Shown here: in pieces, positions 18,468-25,939 of the stretch
Layout of the letters: each line of letters opens with the position of its first letter
Numbering within the stretch: the stretch's first letter is position 1
Source of the DNA: Bradyrhizobium betae
GTDB lineage: Bacteria > Pseudomonadota > Alphaproteobacteria > Rhizobiales > Xanthobacteraceae
NCBI RefSeq assembly: GCF_004123905.1
Contig: NZ_MZXW01000022.1
Span: forward strand, 124,001 to 188,000
Length of the DNA: 64,000 nt
Reading direction: 5' to 3'
Translations under genes and position numbers: made by a program
Notes under the pieces: generated by a model
Told to the model about the DNA's origin: nothing
Seen by the model: only the letters and a program-made list of their open reading frames with translations
The model's database searches: none

Positions 18468-18483
18468 CCCGGCGAACGCCGGG
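18468..18483 (+). terminator. Short perfect hairpin after hemB
   Basis: CCCGGCG-AA-CGCCGGG, 14 nt past the hemB stop. A compact GC stem without a T-run, of the sort often found as the core of dispersed repeats here; it may aid termination. The rest of 18484-18764 shows no gene or motif that I can support. Confidence 0.4.
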
Positions 18484-18764
18484 ACCCATCACCGCGTGAT
18501 CGATCGATGGTGCGTGGTATCCGTACCGACGAAGAATAAACTGCCAGTCTTCGCCAAATTGCTCCCTGTGGTTATGGGCGTTCGGCTGGACGACAGCTTG
18601 GGTGTGACGCACGAGTGCGGCCCCTTACCGTTCGAAATGACGGCGGTACAGCACCGCCCCCGAATCGCCGGAATATTTCGGCTTGCTAGCGCCCGCGCGC
18701 CCTTGGCACGGGGATGGCTTGCTCCCATGTCCTGCCTCAAGGGTTTCCCTTGGGAGAACGGACC

Positions 18765-19304
18765 ATGTCGTATTCGGACTCGGGCAATGCCTGGCGCAAT
18801 GACGGCGCGATGCAGCCCCACGCTTACGACCCTGACCTCCATCCGGAACTGTTCCGCGGCGTCGCGACGCGCCGGGCGTTCGCTTTTCTGATCGACATGG
18901 TCGTGATCTCGGTGCCGGTGATCCTCGGCTACGTCTTCATCGCGCTGTTCGGTATTGTGACGCTCGGCCTCGGCTGGGCGCTGTTCTGGCTGGCCTGGCC
19001 GGCCTCCGTGGTCTGGGCCATCGTCTACTACGGCGCCTGCATCGGCGGGTCCTCGTCCGCGACGATCGGCATGCGCCTGATGGATCTGGAACTGCGCACC
19101 TGGTACGGCGCGCCGGGCTATTTCGTGCTCGGCGCCACCCATGCCGTGCTGTTCTGGGTGACGGTTTCGTTCCTGACGCCCTTCGTGGTGCTGGTCGGCC
19201 CGTTCAACAGCCGCCGGCGCCTGCTGCATGATTTCGTGCTGGGAACGGTCGTGATCAACAACTCCGTCCGGGCCCCCGTGTCGCAAGCGGCTAGGACCTA
19301 TTGA
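18765..19304 (+). CDS. RDD family membrane protein
   Basis: 179 residues from the ATG at 18765 (GGGAGAACGGACC ribosome region). An RDD domain is seen: ATRRAFAFLIDMVVISVPVI holds the Arg and Asp pattern of the first helix, two more helices follow, and GCIGGSSSATIGMRLMDLELR-like sequence precedes the last helix and RRRLLHDFVLGTVVI. RDD proteins are inner-membrane proteins of poorly known, possibly ion-exchange, function. It lies between hemB and bpt in the same direction; the 110-nt gap to bpt allows cotranscription. Confidence 0.85.
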   Translation: MSYSDSGNAWRNDGAMQPHAYDPDLHPELFRGVATRRAFAFLIDMVVISVPVILGYVFIALFGIVTLGLGWALFWLAWPASVVWAIVYYGACIGGSSSATIGMRLMDLELRTWYGAPGYFVLGATHAVLFWVTVSFLTPFVVLVGPFNSRRRLLHDFVLGTVVINNSVRAPVSQAARTY

Positions 19305-19414
19305 TCAAGAACCTGTCAACCAAGACCCACTAAGCTGACCTGCCGAGCAGGCCGATTGACCGGAGGCTTCCGTAGCGCGATGCTGATATTCATTTCGGAG
19401 GCCCACGACGTCCC

Positions 19415-20191
19415 TTGACCCAGCACTCGCGCGACACCCCCCAATTTTACCTCACGGCGCCCTCGCCCTGCCCGTATCTGCCGGGCCGGCATGAGCGCAA
19501 GGTGTTCACGCACCTCGTGGGCGAGCGCGCGGGAGACCTCAACGACCTCCTGACCCATGGCGGCTTCCGCCGCAGCCAGTCGATCGCCTACCGGCCGGCC
19601 TGCGACCAGTGTCGCGCCTGCGTCTCGGTCCGGGTGGTCGCCAACGAGTTCCGCGCCTCCCGCAACTTCCGGAAAGTCATCGCCCGCAACGCCGACATCA
19701 TCGGCGAGCAGCGCAGCGCCGTGCCGACCTCCGAGCAATATTCGGTGTTCCGCGCCTATCTCGACTCCCGCCACCGCCACGGCGGCATGGCCGACATGAC
19801 CGTGCTCGACTACGCCATGATGGTCGAGGACAGCCATGTCGAGACCCGCATCATCGAATACCGCAAGCGCGGCCCTGACAGCGGCATCACCGGCCGCGGC
19901 CAGGAGCTGATCGCGGTCGCGCTCACCGACGTGCTCAGTGACGGCCTGTCGATGGTCTATTCGTTCTTCGAGCCGGGCCAGGAAAGCCGCTCGATGGGCA
20001 CCTTCATGATCCTCGACCACATCGCCCGCGCCCGCCGCCAAGGGCTGCCCTACGTCTATCTCGGCTACTGGATCGAGGGCTCCAAGAAGATGGACTACAA
20101 GGCCCGCTTCCTGCCGCAGCAGCGCCTCGCGCCCTCCGGCTGGCTGCGCATCGACGCGCAAGGCGATGCGGTGTCCGAGCCGCAGGATTAG
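19415..20191 (+). CDS. bpt: Aspartate/glutamate leucyltransferase (arginyltransferase-like, N-end rule)
   Basis: Transfers leucine from Leu-tRNA to proteins with N-terminal Asp or Glu, marking them for ClpS-ClpAP. 258 residues: N-terminal CPYLPGRHERKVF and the cysteine block YRPACDQCRACVSVRV, then the C-terminal acyltransferase region with SRHRHGGMADMT, YSFFEPGQESRSMGTFMI and YLGYWIEGSKKMDYKARF. The start is a TTG at 19415; no in-frame ATG or GTG precedes the conserved N-terminus, and GGAGG lies 13 nt before it. TTG start suggests low expression. Confidence 0.93.
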   Translation: MTQHSRDTPQFYLTAPSPCPYLPGRHERKVFTHLVGERAGDLNDLLTHGGFRRSQSIAYRPACDQCRACVSVRVVANEFRASRNFRKVIARNADIIGEQRSAVPTSEQYSVFRAYLDSRHRHGGMADMTVLDYAMMVEDSHVETRIIEYRKRGPDSGITGRGQELIAVALTDVLSDGLSMVYSFFEPGQESRSMGTFMILDHIARARRQGLPYVYLGYWIEGSKKMDYKARFLPQQRLAPSGWLRIDAQGDAVSEPQD

Positions 20192-20207
20192 CCGCCTCAC
20201 ACTCTCT

Positions 20208-20312
20208 GTCATGCCCCGCGAAGGCGGGGCATCCAGTACGCCGCGGCTTCTCGGCTCAATAACGACTGTCTCTGGAATACTGGGTCGCCCGGTCAAGCCG
20301 GGCGACGACAGC
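20208..20312. repeat. Palindromic intergenic repeat, CCCCGCGAAGGCGGGG type (copy 1)
   Basis: Composite repeat: hairpin CCCCGCGAAGGCGGGG, the phrase ATCCAGTACGCCG, a variable centre, and hairpin CGCCCGGTCAAGCCGGGCG. The same modules occur at 42127-42225 (reverse orientation) and 63862-63968. Sits between the converging bpt and mntH genes and may end both transcripts. Confidence 0.85.
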
Positions 20313-20321
20313 GGTGTGTGA

Positions 20322-21674
20322 TCATCCGAACAGCGTATCCGCCAGCAGCTTCACGTTCAAAATCACGATGATGCCTGCGACGATCCAGGCGATCGCGGCG
20401 ACGTATGGTGGTATTGTGAACTGGCCCATCTTGCGGCGGTCGGAGACGAAGCGGACCAGCGGGATGACGGCGAAAGGCAGCTGCATCGACAGCACGACCT
20501 GGCTGAACACCAGCAGATCGGCCGTACCGCGCTCGCCATAGATCGCGGTGACGACGATCACCGGAATGATCGCGATGCCGCGCGTCAGCAGGCGGCGCGC
20601 CCAGCTCGGCAGGCGCAGGTCGAGAAAACCTTCCATCACGATCTGGCCGGCAAGCGTCGCCGTCACCGTCGAGTTCAGGCCCGAGGCAAGCAGCGCGATA
20701 GCGAACAGCGTCGAGGCAACGCCGAGCCCGAGCAGCGGCGACAGCAGCTCGAACGCCTGCCCGATCTCGGCAACATCCGAATGGCCGCTCTTGTGGAAGG
20801 TCGCAGCCGCGACCACGAGGATCGCGGCGTTGATGAACAGCGCCAGCATCAGGGCGATGGTCGAGTCCGTCGTCGCCCATTTGATCGCCTCGCGCCGGCC
20901 CTCGTCGTTGCGCTCATAGGCGCGCGTCTGCACGATCGAGGAGTGCAGATAGAGATTATGCGGCATCACGGTCGCGCCGATGATGCCGATCGCGATGTAG
21001 AGCATCTCGGGGTTGGTGAAGATCTCCGTCGTCGGCACAAAACCCCTGAGCATCTCGGCAACCGGCGGCGCTGCCGCGGCAAGCTGGACCGTGAAGCAGA
21101 CTGCGATCACGACGAGCAGCGCGATGACGAAAGCCTCCAGGAAGCGGAAGCCGCGGTTCATCAGGATCAGCAGCAGGAAGGCATCGAGCGCGGCAATCAG
21201 CGCGCCGCCGATCAGGGGAATGCCGAACAGCAGTTTCAGCGCGATCGCGGTGCCGATGACTTCGGCGAGATCGCAGGCGATGATTGCCGCCTCGCAGGCG
21301 AGCCACAGCAGGAAATTCACCGCAGGCGAATAGGTCGCGCGGCAAGCCTGCGCGAGGTCGCGGTCGGTGACAATGCCGAGCCGTGCCGCCAGCGACTGCA
21401 GCAGGATCGCCATCAAATTCGAGAGCAGGATGACCGAGAGCAGCGTGTAGCCGAACTTCGAGCCGCCAGCGAGGTCGGTCGCCCAATTGCCGGGGTCCAT
21501 GTAGCCGACCGAGACCAGATAGCCCGGCCCGACAAAGGCAAGCAGCCGCCGCCACCACCCCCCCGCCTTGGGGATGGCAACCGTGGCATTCACCTCGGCG
21601 AGGCTTTTGGTGGTCGGCGCATCAGCGCGCCAGCCGGCGGCGTCTCGGGTCAGGTCGGGCGAGCGAGCATCCAT
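20322..21674 (-). CDS. mntH: Mn2+ transporter of the Nramp family
   Basis: Proton-coupled manganese importer with 11 transmembrane helices. ATG at 21674 gives MDARSPDLTRDAAGW and 450 residues. The Nramp metal motif DPGNWATDLAGG and the helix-6 MPHNLYLHSS are both present. Upstream, three TGCAAC/TGCATC hexamers form a Mur/Fur-type box (21704-21726). In Bradyrhizobium japonicum MntH is the main Mn importer and is repressed with Mn by the Fur homologue Mur, which fits. The open frame upstream to 21725 runs through the box and is not the start. Confidence 0.95.
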   Translation of the reverse strand: MDARSPDLTRDAAGWRADAPTTKSLAEVNATVAIPKAGGWWRRLLAFVGPGYLVSVGYMDPGNWATDLAGGSKFGYTLLSVILLSNLMAILLQSLAARLGIVTDRDLAQACRATYSPAVNFLLWLACEAAIIACDLAEVIGTAIALKLLFGIPLIGGALIAALDAFLLLILMNRGFRFLEAFVIALLVVIAVCFTVQLAAAAPPVAEMLRGFVPTTEIFTNPEMLYIAIGIIGATVMPHNLYLHSSIVQTRAYERNDEGRREAIKWATTDSTIALMLALFINAAILVVAAATFHKSGHSDVAEIGQAFELLSPLLGLGVASTLFAIALLASGLNSTVTATLAGQIVMEGFLDLRLPSWARRLLTRGIAIIPVIVVTAIYGERGTADLLVFSQVVLSMQLPFAVIPLVRFVSDRRKMGQFTIPPYVAAIAWIVAGIIVILNVKLLADTLFG

Positions 21675-21703
21675 GAGGTGAGAATACCGAAGTCGGGTCT
21701 TAT

Positions 21704-21726
21704 TGCAACTCATTTGCAACTGCATC
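21704..21726. promoter_or_regulatory. Mur/Fur-type operator upstream of mntH
   Basis: Hexamers TGCAAC (21704-21709), TGCAAC (21715-21720) and TGCATC (21721-21726) as direct repeats, 30-52 nt before the mntH ATG. Imperfect direct repeats of TGCATC are the published pattern for Fur/Mur binding at Bradyrhizobium iron and manganese genes (irr, mntH). Site by sight, binding not shown. Confidence 0.7.
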
Positions 21727-21843
21727 TAGCCGCATGGGTTCCCCCGGCAGCCGCGTTTTGCCCAGCCGTGTCGGGAAGCGGGTGGGTTTGACCGCGCTCA
21801 GGGACGAATAGTGGCCCCAATCCGACTTTGCAGGAAATGAGCC

Positions 21844-23088
21844 ATGTCAAATCCCCCGCGCCTCCCTGACACCTTCAATCGCCTCGCCTGGTCCAACCTC
21901 GCCGCACAATCGGCCGAACAGATCGCGCTGGCCGCCGCCCCCATCGTCGCCGTGCTGACGCTCGGGGTCGCCGAAGGCCAGACCGGCGCCTTGCAGACCG
22001 CCTTGACCCTGCCCTTCGTGCTGTTCGCCATTCCGGCCGGCCTGCTCGCGGACCGCATCTCCCGCCGCGCGTTGATGGCGGGCGCCGAGGCGCTGCGGGC
22101 CGCGGCGCTCGCAGCGATCGTACTGCTGCTCGCGCTTGGCGCGCTCAATCTGCCGCTGCTGGCGCTGCTCGGCTTCGCGGCGGTGTGCGGCACCGTCGTC
22201 TACAGCGTGGCCGCGCCGGCTCTGGTGCCCTCGCTGGTGAGCTCTGACCTCTTGCCGGCTGCCAATGCCCGCATCGAGCTTGCGCGCACCATCGCCTTTG
22301 CCAGCGGGCCTGCGCTTGGCGGCGCGCTGGTCGGATGGTGGGGCGCGAGCCCGGCCTTCGGCTTTGCCGCGGCGCTCTCGGCCATCGCCGTGGTGCTGCT
22401 CTCCGGCATCTACGAACCCGCCCGTGCGCCCGTCCCGCGACGCCATCCGTTCCAGGACATCCGCGAGGGCGCAGCCTTCGTGTTTCACCATCCGCTGCTG
22501 CGGCCGGTGTTCGTCACCCAGTTCATCTTCAACACCGGCTGGTTCCTCCAGATCGCCGTGTTCGTGCCCTACGCCGTGCGCCATCTCGGCCTGACCGCCG
22601 CCGGTGTCGGCATCGTGCTGACGATGTACGGCGTCGGCATGGTGATCGGCGCGCTGTTCGCAACGCGCGTGATGCAGCGCGTCGCCTTCGGCACGGTGGT
22701 CGGCCTCGGCCCTGTCACCGGCTTCGTCGCCTCGGTCGTGATGGCACTGACGGTGCTGGTCCCCTCGCCCTGGCTCGCTGGCCTCAGCTTCTTCCTGCTC
22801 GGCGTCGGGCCGATCCTGTGGGTGATCTCGACCACCACCCTGCGCCAGTCCGTGACGCCGCCGCGCCTGCTCGGGCGCGTCTCCGCCATCAACATCATGA
22901 GCTATGGCGCCCGCCCGCTCGGCTCGGCGCTGGGCGCGATCGTCGGCGGGTTTTACAGCGCGGAAGCGTGCCTCTATCTGGCGGCAGCCGTGTTCGGCGT
23001 GCAGGCGCTGGTGATCTGGCTCTCGCCTGCCGTGGCGCTGGATCGGCAGCCCAACATGGTGGGAGATGAGGTGGCGGCGGGGTGCTAG
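21844..23088 (+). CDS. MFS transporter (DHA3/EntS-like)
   Basis: 414 residues, 12 predicted helices, with the MFS loop 2-3 motif GLLADRISRRALM. The N-terminus LAWSNLAAQSAEQIALAAAP and the mid-protein RHPFQDIREGAAFVFHHPLL linker resemble the macrolide/enterobactin-type DHA3 exporters. ATG at 21844 with AGGAAATGAGCC upstream. Divergent from mntH with 169 nt between, so the two could share regulatory DNA, but nothing shows metal or siderophore specificity. Probably an effluxer of small molecules. Confidence 0.85.
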   Translation: MSNPPRLPDTFNRLAWSNLAAQSAEQIALAAAPIVAVLTLGVAEGQTGALQTALTLPFVLFAIPAGLLADRISRRALMAGAEALRAAALAAIVLLLALGALNLPLLALLGFAAVCGTVVYSVAAPALVPSLVSSDLLPAANARIELARTIAFASGPALGGALVGWWGASPAFGFAAALSAIAVVLLSGIYEPARAPVPRRHPFQDIREGAAFVFHHPLLRPVFVTQFIFNTGWFLQIAVFVPYAVRHLGLTAAGVGIVLTMYGVGMVIGALFATRVMQRVAFGTVVGLGPVTGFVASVVMALTVLVPSPWLAGLSFFLLGVGPILWVISTTTLRQSVTPPRLLGRVSAINIMSYGARPLGSALGAIVGGFYSAEACLYLAAAVFGVQALVIWLSPAVALDRQPNMVGDEVAAGC

Positions 23089-23113
23089 CCCCGCCGTCAT
23101 TGGAGCAGCGGAG

Positions 23114-24373
23114 CTAATTCGCCAGGTAGCGCTCGTAGCTCCCCGTCACCGGCTCGCTGGCGTCCACCTCGGGATCGAGCGTGTAGAGATCCTGCGCGCG
23201 GCCGATGCCACGCAGCGCGTAGCGGCCGGTGGAGACGAGGTAGCGGCGGCCGGCGGCGTCCAGCCCCTTGTAGAACTCCGCTGATGCCAGCAGCTCGCGG
23301 TCGACCGAGCGGCTCATCGAGGCGATGCGGCTGACCTCGTTGACGGTCGGGCCGACGACGGTGAAATCGAGCCGGTCCTCGCTGCCGATATTGCCGTAAA
23401 AGACCTCGCCGACATGCAGGCCGATATAGGCCGACGTGACGGGACGGCCGGCGGCCTCCCGCCGCTTATTCAGCGCCGCGACGTTCTGGCGAGACAGATG
23501 CTCGGCACGGAGCGCGGCACGGCGCGCATGCGCCATGTCCTCGCCGGTGAACATCGCCAGCACGCCGTCGCCGATCAGCTTCAGCACGTCGCCGCCGGCG
23601 TCGTGGATGGCGTCGATCACCGCCTGCGCATAGTCGTTGAGGAACGGGATGATCTCGTCGGGGCCGATGCTCTCGCTGATTCCGGTCGAGCCGCGCAGAT
23701 CCGAGTACCACAGCACGGCATTGATGCGCTCGGTAACGCCCCGCGAGATGCGGCCGCCCAGCACTTGCTCCGAGGCGCCACGGCCGAGATAGACACGACC
23801 CAGCGTGCGCGCGATGTCGACCTGCTGCGCCGACTTGATCGCGAGCCCCAGCACCGGCACGAGGTCGCGCAGGGCTTCGAGCTCATCTTCACCAAAGCCT
23901 TCGTCCCGGCGCGTGGTCCAGCAGGAATACAGGCAATCCATCAGGCCGAGCGCGCCGTTCTCGCCGAAGCGGTGCACGAAGGCGAGATAGTGCTTGTGGC
24001 CCTTCTCGGCGAGCTCGCTGATCTGCGAAAAATCCATCGACGGCGCGTCGGCGAGGTCGATCACCATCTCGTCCTGGCCGTGCTCGAGCATGTGAAAGAA
24101 CACCGAGCGGCGCCAGCTCTGGGCCGCATCGCCCTCGGCGGTCGAGCCATATTCGAACGCGTCGCTTTCGTTGCTCGCCCGGTCGCTCCAGCGGAAGCCG
24201 CGGCCCTCATAGATCGGATGCAGCGTGTCGATGACGACGAGCCCGCGTGAGAGTTCCAGCCCCTCGGCGCGGCAACGCTCGCAGAAGCCGCGGAGCAGTT
24301 CGATTTCGGGCAGGCCCGTCAGCCCCTGGCCGGTCAGCCAGTTCATCAGCGCGAGGCGCGAGGTCAATTGCAT
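23114..24373 (-). CDS. Class III adenylate/guanylate cyclase with N-terminal sensory region
   Basis: 419 residues. Residues about 1-200 form a soluble region of no family I recognise. The catalytic domain (about 215-390) has both metal aspartates (WYSDLRGST and LKLIGDGVLAMF), the substrate-selecting Lys of that second motif, and the transition-state pair in DFTVVGPTVNEVSRI (Asn and Arg), so it should be active; the Lys/Asp pattern fits ATP. No membrane helix, so cytosolic. Class III cyclases are numerous in Bradyrhizobium. It converges with the MFS gene at 21844. Confidence 0.9.
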   Translation of the reverse strand: MQLTSRLALMNWLTGQGLTGLPEIELLRGFCERCRAEGLELSRGLVVIDTLHPIYEGRGFRWSDRASNESDAFEYGSTAEGDAAQSWRRSVFFHMLEHGQDEMVIDLADAPSMDFSQISELAEKGHKHYLAFVHRFGENGALGLMDCLYSCWTTRRDEGFGEDELEALRDLVPVLGLAIKSAQQVDIARTLGRVYLGRGASEQVLGGRISRGVTERINAVLWYSDLRGSTGISESIGPDEIIPFLNDYAQAVIDAIHDAGGDVLKLIGDGVLAMFTGEDMAHARRAALRAEHLSRQNVAALNKRREAAGRPVTSAYIGLHVGEVFYGNIGSEDRLDFTVVGPTVNEVSRIASMSRSVDRELLASAEFYKGLDAAGRRYLVSTGRYALRGIGRAQDLYTLDPEVDASEPVTGSYERYLAN

Positions 24374-24548
24374 GCGCCATTATGGCGTGCATTCGTGACG
24401 AGCGAAAGGCCGCGCCCGAAGGCTACGCAACCAAGGCTCCCGCCCGCAGCAGGTCGAATATGCCGCAGGCGCTGTTGACGCGCTCTTGTTGCAGGCTGCA
24501 AATGCGATCAATGAGACCGCCGCAGACCGAGACCAGAATCGCACCGCG

Positions 24549-25706
24549 ATGAGCCAGCGCCAGCTTCCGATCATCCTGGCGCTCGGCACCACGCAGACCC
24601 TGGCCTGGGCTTCCAGCTACTATCTGCCGGCGCTGCTCGCCGATCCCATGGCGCACGACCTCGGCATCTCCGCCAACTGGATCTTTGGCGCGTTCTCGGC
24701 CTCGCTGGTGATTTCGGCCATGCTCGGCCCGCGGATCGGCCGACAGATCGATCTCGTCGGCGGACGGCAGGTGCTGTCGGCCTCCAATTTGATCATGGCC
24801 GCCGGTCTCGTCCTGCTCGGCTTCTCGCAATCCGTGGCGGTGATGGCGATCGCCTGGCTCGTGCTCGGCATCGGCATGGCGATGGGGCTCTATGACGCCG
24901 CCTTCGCCGCGCTCGGCCGCATCTACGGCACCGAGGCGCGCAGGCCCATCACCGGCATCACGCTGATGGCGGGCTTTGCCTCCACCGTCGGCTGGCCGCT
25001 CACCGCCTGGGGGCTCGCCCATATCGGCTGGCGCGAGACCTGCTTTGCCTGGGCCGCCGCCAACATCCTGATCGGCCTGCCCCTCAACTACTTCATGCTG
25101 CCGGCGATCAAGGGCGCGAGGCAGGCGGCAGCGGCCGCCAAGAAGCCGCATCTGCCGCTCGATCGCACCATGGTGCTGCTCGCCTTCGTCTTCGCCGCGG
25201 TGTGGACGGTCACCGGCGCGATGGCGGTGCATTTTCCGCGCATCCTGGAAGCAACCGGCGCGACGCATGTCGAGGCGATCGCCGCCGGCGCGCTGATCGG
25301 CCCGGCGCAAGTGGTGGCGCGCATCCTCGAAGCGAGCGTCCTGAGCCGATTTCATCCGTTGTGGTCGACGCGCCTTGCCTGCCTCACCCATCCGATCGGA
25401 GCTGCCGTCGTCGCCATCTTCGGCGGCGCCGCCGCGAGCGCCTTTGCACTGCTCCACGGCTCGGGCAACGGCATTTTGACGATCGCCCGCGGCACGCTGC
25501 CATTGTCGATCTTCGGCCCGAAGGATTTTGGCTATCGCCTCGGCGTCATCGGCGCGCCGGCGCGGATGGCACAGGCGGTGGCGCCGCTGGCCTTCGGCCT
25601 GCTGATCGACGTCATGGGCGCCAAAGTGCTGATGGTCTCCTCCGCGCTCAGCCTCTCGGCGCTGGCGGCGCTGTTCCTGATCCGTGCCGGGAAGCGGCCG
25701 GATTGA
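24549..25706 (+). CDS. MFS transporter
   Basis: 385 residues from ATG 24549 (MSQRQLPIILALGTTQTLAW); an upstream TTG frame to 24486 is less likely. Twelve helices; the loop 2-3 motif reads GPRIGRQIDLVGGRQVL, and YDAAFAALGRIYGTEARRPI is typical of the MFS branch related to oxalate/monocarboxylate and YbfB-like permeases. Divergent from the cyclase gene by 175 nt. Substrate not deducible. Confidence 0.82.
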   Translation: MSQRQLPIILALGTTQTLAWASSYYLPALLADPMAHDLGISANWIFGAFSASLVISAMLGPRIGRQIDLVGGRQVLSASNLIMAAGLVLLGFSQSVAVMAIAWLVLGIGMAMGLYDAAFAALGRIYGTEARRPITGITLMAGFASTVGWPLTAWGLAHIGWRETCFAWAAANILIGLPLNYFMLPAIKGARQAAAAAKKPHLPLDRTMVLLAFVFAAVWTVTGAMAVHFPRILEATGATHVEAIAAGALIGPAQVVARILEASVLSRFHPLWSTRLACLTHPIGAAVVAIFGGAAASAFALLHGSGNGILTIARGTLPLSIFGPKDFGYRLGVIGAPARMAQAVAPLAFGLLIDVMGAKVLMVSSALSLSALAALFLIRAGKRPD

Positions 25707-25737
25707 CCGCACGGCGGCTTTCGCGCACAAGCGGGCC

Positions 25738-25926
25738 ATGACCGACAACAACAGCCCGCCCCGCACGTTCAAAGGCCTTTTGCGCTGGGCGACGACGCCG
25801 CCGCAGGCCTGGGGCGTCTATCTCCTCGCTCTCCTGCTGGTCTGGCTGATCTCGTTCTATGCCGGCTCGCTCAAGCCGAAGAAGACCCCGGAGAGCGGAC
25901 CGCCGGCCGTGACGGCGCCGCGCTAA
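25738..25926 (+). CDS. Small single-span membrane protein, unknown
   Basis: 62 residues from ATG 25738, 31 nt behind the MFS gene and in the same direction. A basic N-terminus (RTFKGLLRWATTPPQAW) precedes one transmembrane helix (GVYLLALLLVWLISFYAGSL) and a short Lys/Pro-rich tail. Topology suggests N-in. It looks like a real small gene by codon bias and the amphipathic-helix-TM layout, but I do not recognise it. Cotranscription with the MFS gene is likely. Confidence 0.55.
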   Translation: MTDNNSPPRTFKGLLRWATTPPQAWGVYLLALLLVWLISFYAGSLKPKKTPESGPPAVTAPR

Positions 25927-25939
25927 AGCATATCGCGCT

